Assembly: GCF_015706575.1 (NCBI RefSeq)
Contig: NW_024037050.1
Location: forward strand, 372,001-436,000
Direction of reading: 5' to 3'
Length of the DNA: 64,000 nucleotides
Source: Patiria miniata
Taxonomy: Eukaryota; Echinodermata; Asteroidea; Valvatida; Asterinidae
Under the pieces are notes generated by a model. It was not told the DNA's origin. It made no database searches and saw only the letters and a program-made list of their open reading frames with translations. This document shows positions 1 to 12,119 of the stretch, piece after piece (positions within the stretch are counted from its first letter, which is position 1; every line of letters begins with the position of its first letter). Both the position numbers and the translations under genes were made by a program.

Positions 1-600
1 TAACCAAAAAAGGCTTGAAATGCACATTTATTTTAAGCCGCATGGTTGTAAAAATAAAGACAAAATGGAACTCGAACGAGCAAGGAACACGGACCAAGGA
101 GTTCGTTCTTAATTGTCCCTCCATGAACACACACACACATGCATGACGCTGCATGGGAACACGAATCAGAATGCTTGCAAGACCATGCGGGAATGTTACA
201 TAACACATTCTTGGATGTCCCTCACTGTGTTATTAATAGGCTTGGTAATACAGCCCGAGGAAAAGGAAGCTCAGCGGACACATCACATCAGCATGTATCG
301 TGCTCATGTAACGTGCACTGTAACGTGCTCAACTGTCCGCCGAATCCACCCGGAGAAGCTAGCACGCCGGAGAAGTGAGACCGTGACACCTCACCTACGG
401 AGGGCGTGCGCGCTAGCGATAGGTTGAGTATTACTACGCGCGCCTTTTCTGCTTTCTTGCAGAAACATAGATCGGTTGATTAACATCTAAACGTTAATTT
501 CATATTGATAATCATTGATGAAGGGTGGACAAATCTAAAAATGTTCCCCTGTGCGCTGAATTCATTATAATAACATCAATATCACAACTAATGCGTGCAA
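1..600. other. No gene seen
   Basis: Two overlapping short frames run through 113-427, but neither has a recognisable domain, convincing start context or splice border. A short (CA)n run lies at about 128-139. Treated as noncoding. Confidence 0.5.
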
Positions 601-604
601 AACC

Positions 605-731
605 AGGGGGACAGAATTAACTGGAGGGGACAGAATTACCTGGAGGGGGACAGAATTAACGGGACAGGGGGGACACTTTTACCTAGGTAATTCTGTCCCC
701 CCGGACACTTTTACTTGGGGACAGAATTACC
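605..731. repeat. Clustered GGGGACAGAATTA motif repeat with inverted copy
   Basis: The 13-base motif GGGGACAGAATTA occurs at about 606, 627, 646 and 717. An inverted copy (TAATTCTGTCCCC) lies near 688-700, and GGACACTTTTAC occurs twice between them. Spacing of the first three is about 19-20 bases. Direct and inverted copies together could fold into a stem. No coding frame is associated. Confidence 0.75.
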
Positions 732-739
732 GTCCACAC

Positions 740-1540
740 TGGCAAGTGGTAGAGTAGGTTGAGGTCTTTATTTCATTTAGTGTGCGTGCAATCACGTGAC
801 CCTTGCTTCCGGTCGAAAAAGGCCAAAACCGGAAGTGGCTTATTATTTGAAAGTGGTAATAGATATGAACTTGCTTTTAACGGTGATAGTCTCTTGGCTG
901 ATAGTATTCTTCAAATCATCTACCGATGACGTCATGCAATCTTCGAGCGCCCTCTAGCGACAGGTTGAACATTTTCAAAAATGTATTTTGAATAGATGTC
1001 TGTGGCGAAGTTTGTCGGAATCGCCTAAATATGAGTGTGTATGTTGACCTTGACCCACTTAAGACGTGTGCGAAGTTGTAGGCGTATGACGTCATCAGAC
1101 CGGAGGTTATAATGAAAAAACCCTTTTTCCTTTGAAAATTCCTGAAAAATCAACCATGGCAGTTTTTATATTAGTGTTTACTTTAATTGTCGATTTAAGG
1201 GTAGGTCTAAGACAATTCAAAGCTTAGAGGCAATAAGCAGACTCGGACGTGCCCTGCGCACACTTAAAACTTCAGGTTGACAATAACTCTGCTTTAAAAC
1301 ATGCACAGGACGTCCACAATGTACATGTACATGCACGTACGTTGTACATATCGTATGTCAGTCAGCCTGCTTCGCACGTGTTGTCGAGGTCAAATCCTGT
1401 CCACAGTGACCGTTTTAGCCGATTTCCGGCTAACTTTGACGGATTATATGTTCATGCATAGTCAGGGAAGAATTATTGATAAAAACAAATCAAAATGCGC
1501 AGTTGGCATAGGCATAGTCCGTATCGCATAGATGTTTGCC
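740..1540. other. Intergenic sequence, no gene seen
   Basis: Single TGACGTCA-type palindromes occur near 927 and 1088, hinting at degraded satellite units. Short frames at 1249-1531 overlap one another and show no domain or splice signals. Confidence 0.5.
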
Positions 1541-2250
1541 GATGAGTGACGTCATGATGACGTAATCATTTGTCATGTTACGTCATTGCAAAGTTGCATA
1601 TTTCAAAGCCCTATATCTTCAGAACGGTAAGTTCGATTGGGTATTAACTTGGTACGTAGGTAGACTGGGATGTGTTATAGATGAAAATTTTAATGACGTC
1701 ATCATGACGTCATCATTTGAATTCTTATGAATAATTCAATTTTTACGATTTTAACATTTATTTGCATGTATAACGTTTGAGCCAAACAAGATATTTTTGA
1801 AAATCTTTTTACAGCAGGTTACTTGTTAGCACTAAATATTCCTGTTTGGGCCAAATTTGTGTGAAACTGAGATTTTTTGAAAAATACATTAGGCATTTTC
1901 TGATAATGTTGAAACTTAGTGGAAAGGTGCAATATGACATCCGTACCAAAATATGAAATGACGTCATTATGACGTCATCCTTTGATTTTTTATGAATTTT
2001 TAAATATTTAATTTTTGCTAATCTTCTTGGCAGTTTTTTGGCACTACTGAAAGTCAAATTAGATTGAAACTTTACAGATATAAAGTAACTTACAAGAAAA
2101 GGTGTCTTGTGCAAAATGTCATGATGACGTTATCATGGGTTTGATGACGTCATCACAAATATGTTAATTTTATGCTGGAATATGCAGAGAACCAGAAGGC
2201 TGATTTAGTTCAAACTTGCATATGGTAAAAAAATCAAACATTACCTTTGA
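1540..2250. repeat. TGACGTCA-palindrome satellite-like repeat, block 1
   Basis: Paired palindromes of the form TGACGTCATCATGACGTCA recur at about 1548, 1693, 1960 and 2125, separated by AT-rich spacers with phrases such as CCCTATATCTTCAGAAC and TGTTATAGA. The same phrases occur at 42.4-43.0 and 54.4-55.75 kb, so this is a dispersed repeat family. Spacing is irregular (about 145-270 bases). Confidence 0.75.
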
Positions 2251-2289
2251 AAATATGTAAAGGTGAAAAAGCCGCTTTCATTGTCCGTT

Positions 2290-2600
2290 GACAATCAGCA
2301 TATCTTTTTTGGGGGGGGGGGGGCATTTTCGCAAAATTTGCGAAAAAGCCTTTCTTTTTGTGCTGGTTCTTTTTTTAGCTGTTTCGGTGTACACACCGAA
2401 ACAGCTCTTGTTTTTGTTATTTTTTTTTTCTCTTTAGCTGTTCCCAATTTCAATTGGGAACAGCTCTTGTTTTCGTTAAAGTTTTTTTTTCCTTTTTTTT
2501 TTAGCTGTTCCCAATTTCAGTTGGGAACAGCTATTGTTTTCGTTAACGTTTTTTTTTTCCTTTTTTTTATTTTTTTTTAGCTGTTCCCAATTTCAATTTT
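2290..2600. repeat. Row of hairpin modules with T-rich tails
   Basis: Successive short palindromes are separated by T-rich spacers: one around GCAAAATTTGC (about 2327-2354), one around CGGTGTACACACCG (about 2376-2407), then two around CCCAATTTCA(A/G)TTGGG (about 2437-2467 and 2503-2533), and a half copy at about 2579. Most are followed by CTTGTTTT(C)GTT and a long T run. The stems differ but the tail is shared, so each hairpin plus tail looks like a separate module of one repeat type. Related modules lie at 43.18-43.28 and 45.72-45.80 kb. Confidence 0.8.
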
Positions 2601-3360
2601 CAGAGGGCATTTTCGACTCTTTGCCAGTAATTCATTTACCGTTTCGCGCTTCTTGTTACAAACGCAGAGTGGTCGGGTAGACAACTATTTTATTAAACAC
2701 TGTCCAGTTAACGGGAACACGTAATAGGATTTATATGACTTAAATACATTAAAAACAGCTATCTTGCCATGTAACTATGAAGTTTCCACCTCCTTTGTAG
2801 CAGTAAAATAGAGAAACTTCAACATTTAAGTTTTTATGCTAATGAAAATTTCCATATTCATGAGCCAAAGCGTGATGTCTTTCAAGGCAGAACCGTAGTG
2901 TCTCCATAGCTTTGTGTATACAAATATATATCAAAGTTTTCTTCATTTTCTTGGAGTAAATTTCACTTTTTATTGTTTATCATGTAAAACAGCTTATTTG
3001 GACAATCGTAGTGGCAAGTATTTCTTCAAAAAAAAATGTGTTGGTAATTTTGAAGGACTAATTTTGTACTGTTCATAACGCACCATTGGCAAGGAGTACC
3101 TTGTGGGGACAAAAGCAAAATAGCGCCCTCTTATATTTTGATGAAAGGATTTACTTATAATTGAAAAACTACCACTTTCTTGTCACTTCCAATGAAAACA
3201 AGTATTAAGATCTTGTACGTATTGTTACAACACATAGTATTGTGTATGAAAACAAGATAAGCTGAATTTCCACTGCATGTTTCTTTTAAGTTATGCCAAG
3301 TTATATGTGGTTAATCAAAAAATATCGAAGGGCGATTTTGGTAAAATTTGAACGGATGGT
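2600..3360. other. AT-rich intergenic sequence, no gene seen
   Basis: No open frame with coding character and no clear repeat boundary. A fragment matching the hairpin stem of 4167-4253 (AGTGGTCGGGT) occurs at about 2670. Confidence 0.5.
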
Positions 3361-4140
3361 TTTCAAATTAAAGAAAGCACACACTATGTTATGTGCCGCT
3401 AGGGGGCGCCCTTTCGAAAAATGACGTCATCACACTGTTTTATTTGTCTGACATTCCTCACTAAAACACTTTCCGGTAACACGGGAAGTGAAGGTCATGC
3501 AGTTTTGTGTCCGAGAACAAGAAATGTTTCTCACGGCATAGTCTACAACCTCACGAAAAGATGAACACGATACTCTATTTAGTTTAAAAGATATAACGCA
3601 AACTATTTTGTCAAAAAGTTGCCCTTAAGTCGCTTGTAATTTGATACCTGATGACGTCATGATGACGTAACACAATTGACAACATCTTCGTTACATGGAA
3701 CAAGTTCACACAAGGTTTTATGATCATACCGTAAACCGTTTGGAAGAATTGTTGCTTTGTTTTGATTTCAGGCTAAAGTCTTCGTTTTGAATTGACCTAA
3801 CTTTGACCTTCCCGTAGACCCGAAAGTAAAGGTCAAGCGAGTTAACGTACAGGACAAAACATGTTCGTCAATTAATGGTATATCTGATTACAAGGTTGGA
3901 AAACAATTGATCGTTTTGTTCAAAAGTTATAGGTTATAATAACTCTTGTTATAAGTTATAAGAATATCATCATTTTGTCAACGAAAATTGCTTGTAATAT
4001 GACCCCCAATTACGTCATCATGACGTCAGAGTAATATGCGCCACTTCGGATGAGGGTCGATATATATTGAAAGTTACAAGTTCATATCGTGAACAGTTTA
4101 GGAGAAAACCCGCGGAGACGTATTGTCCAGAAAAACTAAA
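3360..4140. repeat. TGACGTCA-palindrome satellite-like repeat, block 2
   Basis: TGACGTCA-type palindromes occur near 3421, 3650 and 4013, with intervening sequence about freezing-length spacers that share phrases such as GAAGTGAAGGTCA and TTGCTTGTAAT. The copies are more diverged than in the other blocks. Confidence 0.55.
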
Positions 4141-4166
4141 GAAAGATTAATCGTAACAACTCCAAA

Positions 4167-4253
4167 GAGTGGTCGGGTTGTACCCGACCACTCAAAGAAA
4201 GAAAGATTAATCGCAACAGATCCAAAGAGTGGTCGGGTTGTGCCCGACCACTC
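4167..4253. repeat. Two tandem copies of a 27-base hairpin
   Basis: A near-perfect palindrome GAGTGGTCGGG...CCCGACCACTC occupies 4167-4193 and again 4227-4253. Both are preceded by AAAGATTAATCG(T/C)AACA, so the repeat period is exactly 60 bases. The two copies differ at one loop base. They end the TGACGTCA-rich block on its right. Confidence 0.85.
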
Positions 4254-4259
4254 AATCAT

Positions 4260-5480
4260 CTGGACTTTTAATGATCTGGTTATTTGAAAGCACTAGACAA
4301 TGAATTCCTTTAAGCAACAAAGCGTGTGCCTCGCAATATTTGTTTTAAGTTAGGACCCTTTCAGCACACTTACTTGTTTCAGTATTGTTTGTTGTGGCCC
4401 ATGTATTCTTTTCTTGGCATATAACGCACATGTTGAGTTTTAACAAAAAAATTAAAACACAATGACGGAATTCGAATTATAGTTTTGATGCAGACTCCTG
4501 TTTTTTAAGCGAGCAGTAACATACAAATCACGGAAGCCTCTTGCAAAAAATACATCAAATAAAATAATAACTATCACTTTCTCTCAAGGGTATCCAGGGC
4601 ACAGGTTAAAAACGTACATTTAACAAACATGTTGGTTTTGAGTTAAAAAAAAACTTAATTAAAGGTTGACAATGGAAATCAAAAACTGTGGAATTGCATC
4701 ATGCTTTCCGAGTTTGGCAATAACTTGGCCAGTAACTGACTAACTGGGATCACTTTACTGCTACGTTGCTATTTTTTAATTAAATGCGCAAATGAACCAC
4801 AAAGAGAACTTTAAACAATAAATTAAATGCTCCTGGCAATAAAGACTAGTAAGTGCCAAATGCCGAAAGTACAAGTTACAATGCATTATGTCGTACTTAC
4901 GAGATATAAGTCGTACGTGCGACATTACCAGTTACAATTCATAAGTCGTGCATACGACATATAAGTCGTAGGTACGGGTTGTTGGAAGGCGTACGTACGG
5001 GTTGTGATTCACAAGGCGTAAGTACGAGATAGAAGTCGTTCGAGCGAGTTAGTTGAAGGGAGAGAGAATTTGTTTTCACCATGTCCCTAATACAGTTTCG
5101 TACATAACTCTGTGCATCAATCTTTGAAAGCCTTATAGTATGCGGCCCGGATGATTGGCCAATAACACTAATGTGTGCATATTCCACCAGGCATGGACAG
5201 ATAAAACATTTCTTGACATAGGTTTTAAGAAAATGGTCTGCTTAAATAATTGTAAACCCAAAAGATTGCTCATTCATTGAAAACATCTGTGAGAAAATTT
5301 TGCTCACCGGCTTACTGCCATGCACTGACACAACAACGAATCATCTAATCATCTAAATTTAGGACAGCAAAATATCCCAAAAGTTATGGCGACTTTTTGT
5401 GCTGAAAAAGCTCTAAAATTGAAGTTTCTGCAATTGAGGTGGGGGCAAAACACCCGCGAAAATGGCAAAACGAAAATCGA
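4260..5480. other. Intergenic sequence with a TCGTACG motif cluster
   Basis: No gene recognised. Between about 4885 and 5050 the phrase AAGTCGTA, with TACGAC or GTACG, recurs about eight times in direct and inverted form, making a compact cluster of imperfect palindromes. The remainder is unique-looking AT-rich DNA. Confidence 0.55.
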
Positions 5481-5489
5481 AAACAGGGT

Positions 5490-5740
5490 TAAATGGGATT
5501 GCATTTTCAAGGACTGCATTAAAAACGAAAAGGAAAAGTCCTCACCTTTGAAAACAGGTGTAGAAGTTTTTGCTTAAGTGTTGGGATTTCGCCAGTTCGT
5601 CCGTTCTTGTTCTTCTTGGCGATACTATATATAAGAACAAAATACATTGCACAGGTATCATCAATAAATGTGGGGTATTATCACATCATTTAAGAGGCTG
5701 ACTTTTTCATCATTGGAAGCTTTAAGTTTAGAATCGTGAC
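5490..5740 (+). repeat. Dispersed repeat, copy 1 (partner at 63.69-63.91 kb)
   Basis: The order of phrases (CACCTTTGAAA, GTCCGTTCTTGTTCTTCTTGG, a short AT stretch, CAGGTATCATC, ATTATCACAT, GACTTTTTCATCATTGGAAG, TTTAGAA) matches 63.69-63.91 kb in the same orientation with many substitutions. It is a diverged copy of an unclassified repeat. A 63-codon frame at 5386-5577 overlaps it and is probably not a gene. Confidence 0.65.
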
Positions 5741-7890
5741 GAAACAGGGGTACTGGTATATGTAGACTTGTAAAGGAGTCTAAGTCAAAGGAATTATTTA
5801 TGCGCGTGATCTAGGACATTTCGTGCCTGTTAATAATGCTGAAGTGCGCGTGGACCAATCAGCAATGAATTGTGTTGCGTGATTAGGAGATTAATAATTC
5901 ATTGACCAATCAGCATCGCGAATTGCGACGGCTGTGGGCGAATTAGCCTGTTATAACGTGGGGTCCTGAGATCACATGGTGAGTTCGCAAGATGGCGTCA
6001 ATGCAGTAGGGACGCGTTTTTGGTGCTGTTGTCAAGTTGCAAGAAGCCAAGCTTCGATGGTAGGGACGAGTCAAGTCGCGTTGCCGTTGTTGGGGTCTTA
6101 ATTCCGTTGCCGTTGCGTACTCCCCAGTCGGGAGTAGGCCGGAGCTCTCTGACGGTAACACTCTAGGTGCGGCCAGGTTAGGGAGTTAAAGCTACGGTTT
6201 AGTTAGCATTAAGCTAAGTAGCGTCTCATAAGTCGGAACGCTCGGAACCTTCCATTTGGAACAATGACTGTTCTTTTTGGTAACACGCGATGTTCTCACT
6301 GGGAACAGCCCGTGTTCTTTTTGGGAACTCCTGACTTGACCCGGCTGTGTCCCCGCCGTATTCAACTGGCGCAGCACCGAGGCCCAATTTCATGGCTCTG
6401 CTTACCAAAGAATTCCGCACTTACGATCACCATTCTGCGCCAAAACGGCGCAAGCAGAAAAATTCTGCGCTAACCTGTTAGTTTTGTCCGTCTCCCGCCA
6501 CATTCAGTGTCGCGTGTCGCGCTTGCAGCACTGCATCGTATTAATCAGGTAATGAATGGTTTAGACCGTGGGCCAAGTGCCACAAAGCTGTTAAAGATAT
6601 AGTCCATCATTTGTAATTTGTGCATTTTGTTCGTTTGAAGCAACAAAAGAATGAAGGATACTGAACAACTGACCTGATGAAGTTTCAGCTCAGCTTCAGC
6701 TGCATATATATTCCGAGAAAAACAGCATTCTAGGATCTCAATTCAAATCAAAAGTTGCTGAATCATGTTTTGAATTGGGTCTGAATTCAGCGTCCGAGAC
6801 ACGTTCTCACTGAGCCGGTTGCAGCTATATGCGATGTCACGCACTGATCCGACGAATTATAACAACCGCACGCGCGTGCGTCATGCCAATGCTTGCGCGC
6901 GCTTCGCCAAATAACAAAACGAACTACTAATTTAAATTTTCCTACGGTGCGTCTTAAGATGCACCATTGGAAAGGCCTTCTTTCGTTGATTACTTGAAAA
7001 TGACAGCTTGCCAGAGAGAATTATTTCACAGGGAGTTTAATCCACTTACTATCTTTCAACCGAGTATGTTTTTCAACAATAATTACGCCAGTTACTTTTC
7101 GGATGGCTGCAAATGATGGACTTTAGCTTTAAATCGTGACGTACCTAATGCGGAACTGTTTGAACTGTCTAAATAGAGATTAATACAATTTATGATTTAA
7201 AGGATGTTCTTCCAGGTGTAGGTTTGATTTTTAGTGAGCCATAAAGGGATAACCCACATCATTTTTACGGGGTTTTTTTTCGTACTGAGTGTGGCGGTAG
7301 TCTGGTGCGTATCGAAATGGCTGTGTAACGTCTGGGGACCAATCCTAGTTTCCACGCGAACGATTCATGGTTACGTGAATTCGCCGTGCGTTGCAGACTA
7401 CCGCCTCTGTACACGGAAGTATCATGATGCGATGTACACAGCTAGAGCGGGTTCTAATAATGACGACACAGCATCACATATCTTATACAATGCTTGAATC
7501 CACGACACCATTGACGGAATTGATCAGACATTACTGTAGCCTGTCCTTTTTTAAGGATGTTTAGAACAACATTAAAAAAAACACCGCGAACATTTCTGGC
7601 CAGTTGAAGTCGTTCATAACTCGTCTATGACGGTCTGCATTTTTTCAAGGGATCAATATCGGAGATAAGCTTTACTGATTTTGCACCCAGAACCGAATAC
7701 AAACTACAGGCGTGAATGAAGATCATGTGGGACTTAAAGAAATCGGACTAGGTTATTAAAGAGTGTCCAAATGTCCTTAGTTGCAGGGGTGAAGTGAATG
7801 ATTTAGCGTACAACACACGAAGATGGGTCTCTCCAAATTGGCAGGGGTCTTTGTCCTTTACTTTGGAGAGCATTTTTCTTCTGGGAATGT
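5740..7890. other. Intergenic sequence, no gene seen
   Basis: Short frames at 5943-6161, 6192-6473 and 7234-7497 lie on both strands, overlap each other and show no domain. Around 6260-6330 the words TGTTCT, GGGAAC and GGTAACA recur in a palindromic manner (GTTCTCACTGGGAAC), similar in spirit to the hairpin repeats. No RNA gene was recognised. Confidence 0.45.
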
Positions 7891-7895
7891 GTTGT

Positions 7896-9294
7896 TTCAA
7901 GGTTCAAGGTTCAAGGTTCATTTATTTCCACAGCATCAAATGTATAAATGACATAAAATAATTACATAACAGAAAAGAATTACAAATAATACAACAAAAC
8001 TGATATTTTAGAGACACTGCTGAGGGGCTCATTAAGAAGCAGAGCTTTTAATCATGGGCCCCAGACAGGCATGCTCATTGAGTCCAAACCAAGGGAAAGG
8101 AAGTAACTTACAATGAACACTATTGAATGGTCAGTCACACGAGGTAGGGCTCAATTAGCATGCTGTATTTAAAGTAATTACATAGAAAAGCAACATACCT
8201 TAACACAATACACATTCAGACGTAAACAACAGACAAACAAACAATACAATACAGATCATTTAAACTAGTCAGGTCAGCAATGAGCAATAAAATAACGGAT
8301 ATTCTACAATATACATGTAACAACATATATCTACTGGCATGAATTAATAATAAGTTAGGATTAAGATTGATTTAAATAGGCGTTTAGAAGTGGAAAGATT
8401 GGTAGAAGCTTGAAGTTGTGTAGAGAACGAATTCCAGAGCTTGGGTCCCTTGTACTTAACAGTATTTTGAGCAAGAGAGGTACGACTAAATGAATTTCAA
8501 AATTAGAAGCTTGGCGAGTCCAATGAGAATGAATTTAACTTTTCTGGCTAAAATACTATTTATGGAAGATGGCAAAGTATTGCGAGAAGATTGATAAATT
8601 AAAGACCCAAGCTGAAAGTTATACATATCAGTTTTATGTTTTATAAAAAGGGGATCTGTGTGTTCATAGAAGTTGGCAAAATTAATTACACGCAAGACTC
8701 TTTTCTGTAATAGGAGTAGTCTGTTTAAATTTATAGCAGAACTACTACTCCAAGCAAGTAAACCATAGTTAAGATGAAAGACAATTAGGGTATTATAAAG
8801 AAATTCCAAAACATTTACAGGTAAAAAAGTGCTTGATTTTGTTAATTACACCTACGTTCCTTGCAATGATTTTACATAAATGATCAACATGATTTTACCA
8901 TGTTAGCCCTGAGTCAATAAACAAACCCACAAATTTACAACAATCAGTTTTGATAAGTACAGAATCATCAATCATAATATTACAGGGTAGATCACTGACA
9001 GAGTTACTGAACAACATGTAGCTAGTTTTGAAAATATTTAAGGATAATTAATTGAGTCTGAACCATCTCGAAACAGATTTAAGTTCGGTGTTAACAGTGT
9101 CAGTGAGGTAATTGAGGTTGCTATGGGAAAAGAATAAATCAGAGTCATCAGCGAACAGTATAAAGGAGAGCAAGTTAGAAGACTTTGTAAAATCATTAAT
9201 ATATATTATAAAAAGCAAAGGTCCTAAAATTGAGCCTTGGGGTACTCCGTGTGTAAGAAGACTAGAGTATGAATGAAAGCCATTAATAGACACA
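7896..9294 (-). mobile_element. CR1/L2-like LINE, 5'-truncated and broken, 3' end present
   Basis: On the minus strand this is the 3' part of a non-LTR retrotransposon. The first frame (9293-9048) contains reverse-transcriptase block GVPQGSILGPLLF and the catalytic FADDSD core, then WFRLN. Reading on, the same frame continues as recognisable RT sequence with two stop codons, then a frameshift leads to 8809-8486, which carries the typical C-terminal part (LNYGLLAW, LLLLQKRVLRVI, HTDPLF). The 3' end is marked by a TTCAAGG heptamer repeated three times at 7896-7916 on the plus strand, the type of short tandem tail used by CR1/L2-like elements. The 5' end is cut exactly where the tandem array begins (9295). 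Clade assignment is by motif recall only. Confidence 0.88.
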
Positions 9295-9845
9295 TATTAT
9301 TGTGCATAGGGCTTTGAATACTCGAATGTTTTAAGAATAAATTTATTGTAGTTCATGTTATTGGAAATAGTCGTCATATCATCATTTTTGTTAGAACACT
9401 CGTCCTCTTTAAATAGAGGGCCGGCCTCCTTTTGCCGTCCCGCTACAGTAGCAATTAAGATCACACATGTACAAACAAAGTATGAACACGATAAAAGAGG
9501 GCAAAGGTTCTCCTAAGTTTGTTGCATATAGTTTTTTTTATAATGTCGACTTTCATGCATCATGTTTAATATCTCGCATCAAAAGTTTTTTTAAACCCAT
9601 TAAGATTGAAGACAGATAACAAATACTTTAAACACGAAACTCGAATGAAACCAATAAAAAAGAACATGTGAAGGAGTACAAACAAACAGAATTAAAAACC
9701 TCGCATCTTGCCTTCGTTCCCCATTAATTTGAATGCAGAAAGTACCTAATAGGATGCGCGGAGATGAAAAACAAAATAAGATTCTTATGAAAATAACCCT
9801 AAACCAAACATGAGGGACAGTTTTATATTGGGTGAAAATCTCCGT

Positions 9846-10990
9846 CTTTGAAGTGATTAAATAACCTACAGGCCTACAGCCATTTCTCGTTGCGTTTGAT
9901 CATACACTTATTTTAATTATACAAATGTGAAATTTCGCAAAATTGTGTTGGCCTGGAACTCTACAATGTCATGTAATTGAAGAGATTATAATTAGTTTTA
10001 TATTAGGCCAAATAAGAAAAATAAATGTTTAGCGTCCTGCCTTTTTTGAAAAAAAGGAAGGAGGAGGCCCTTTTTTCCCTCCAAAATGACCGCCCGACCG
10101 GGCTGCGATTTATTTGTCCATACCACATGCTCGCTACTATTTGTAGAATTATGCTGGAGGGCCCTATGTTTGCAGTACTATAATGTTTTAAACTACCACA
10201 TCGATCGAGTCACTGCTGTAGTGTCATGGATACTACATCGGATGATGTGAGTTCGATTCCCATTGGATTTTTTTTTAATTTCTTCTTTTTTATTTACTTG
10301 TTTTCTCTTGAAAAGGTTTGTTAGTCATTTGGAACATTTTCCTTTTACCAATATGTGGTTTGGAGGATTTTTTTTAAAGGAAAATTAAGTCCGAGAACCT
10401 TACTTTGCAACTCAAAGTACTTTGAAATACGCCCATAACGAATAATGTATGTGTACGGAAAAAATATCGTGACCGGGCTATTTTTTCGAGAGGGCTACCA
10501 GCTTTTTTTTTAAAGGCTGCACTTGGACTAAAAAAAAAAAAATCTTTTTTTTCGGGTTTAAAGAAAAAAGGAAAAAAGGAGGGGGCCTCCAAAACGGAAT
10601 GGGGTAGGGACGCTTAACATGTTTTTTTAATTTATTATTTGGCCTAATGCAAAGAAGAAGCGGGGAACTGAATTGAAAAGTAGTATACTCAAAGCACATG
10701 GTATCAATCAACTGGGGCAAATAATCGAAAATGGTAAAATTATGACTTTTTAAAGATTGGCCGACATGTGTAATATTTTTTTTCCAATCAAAGCAGGTCT
10801 AATTGCAGCGGGATTGAATACATTCATTAAACACGAGTTTGTAAACGAATCCAGAGACGGCCCCCGAACCACTTTCTGAACACTGTCATTTTAAAGGTGG
10901 ATGATGATACAATTTTAGATTTGACTTGTATTAATGTTAAAAATGTGTACAGATATTTAATTTCATTGTTCTTTGTAGCACCCAAAGTAG
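9846..10990. other. U1-specific sequence, no gene seen
   Basis: Positions 9875-10010 recur diverged at 38.25-38.39 kb (CATTTCTCGTTGCGTTTGATC, and a stretch from TGGCCTGGAACTC to GAGATTATAATTA). Around 10370-10620 are homopolymer-rich stretches that produce spurious low-complexity frames. Confidence 0.6.
10206..10272 (+). pseudogene. tRNA-like remnant or tRNA-derived SINE head
   Basis: A B-box-like sequence GAGTTCGATTCCC is followed by CATTGGA and a T9 run. A loose A-box (GTAGTGTCATGGATAC) lies about 20 bases upstream, and ACATCGG sits between. The anticodon arm is too short for a working tRNA and the T-stem pairs imperfectly, so this is a degraded tRNA or SINE promoter rather than a functional gene. 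Confidence 0.35.
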
Positions 10991-11049
10991 ACATTCTGGA
11001 GTGATTACTTTAATATGGAAGCTAATAAATGGAATGATGATTTATCAAG

Positions 11050-11560
11050 TTTGGTTAGCCAAAGAGTAAAACTTTATGGAAGCTCATGATAGAGACATTG
11101 AAACATAAAATTCTCCCCACCAGAGATAAGTTAAAGAAGTGGATTGTCTGTAATAATGATGTTTGTTCACTGTGCAACTCAGAAGTGGAAACTTTGGAAC
11201 ATTTATTTATTGGATGCACGTCGCACATCGATACTTTGATGTTTGTCGAAAATTTAATCAGAATACCTACCAAGAAACCGACATTTTCTCTATCAGATGA
11301 GAACAGAAAATGATTAGGAGTCGATATCAAATGACAGCGTGTGTTTAATATTATAGGACGCCTACACAGAATAATACGGAAAACCAGATGCAATTATGTT
11401 CAGCTTGAAAGTTAGTATTCTCCTCGAGTATAAGGCATCCTGAGAAGATTCATAAGTTTAGAAAAAAGCGAGACTGGACACCAATGTTTTTAGGCTCACT
11501 TATGCACAAAAAAAAAACTGGGCTGTATGTATTTGGATCATGAAAAACTGAACTTTAACT
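11050..11560 (+). mobile_element. LINE fragment with RT zinc-binding (zf-RVT) motif
   Basis: The plus frame at 11086-11310 reads KILPTRDKLKKW, then CSLC, ETLEHLFIGC, which is the C-terminal zinc-binding region found after reverse transcriptase in L1/Tx1-type and related LINEs (pattern CxxC...H...C). Sequence after the stop remains LINE-like (FNIIGRLHRII) in another frame. It is a short degenerate fragment inside the U1-specific region and is absent from the other units. Confidence 0.7.
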
Positions 11561-12119
11561 TTTAATTTTTTATTTGGTGCGTGTGTTTTATTTTGTACAA
11601 CATCTCTTCGTTTATCTTTGTTTTTCAAGTACAACGTGTATATCATTTAATTAATCAACAATTCAATAACTAAGGGGGTATTGTATATATACATGTAGTT
11701 GTATTAAGTTTGTGTGTGATCTTTAATAATGAATGAATGTGATGCATATGTAATGTTGATAATAAGAGGGGCCGTATAACCCATTGCCAAGGAAAAACAC
11801 AATTGGGGAATTGAAGAGATATGGCAATTTAACTCTGGCCCGAAATTGGGGCTTATTGTTAGCATTTTGGATGCAATTGGGCTCAAAAATGGCGCTATTT
11901 TGCATTGTAGAGAGATTGTTTTTCAAGATAGCTGCTTTTTCGCTATGGGAAAAATAGGGGTCGTCTTCTTGAATGAGAATTTCTAGAAAAGTCGATGGTC
12001 AACCCACCAAGAAATGAAAGATGACTTGTGGATCATCATTTTTCTGTGAAGCTTAAATACATGTGAGAATTTTGAGTATTTTTAAAAGAATTTTGAAGTA
12101 TTGGGATTTAGCACTCGTA

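Noticed and set aside
2263-2580. 105-codon plus frame rich in F and L
   Set aside because: It is a translation of the T-rich hairpin modules.
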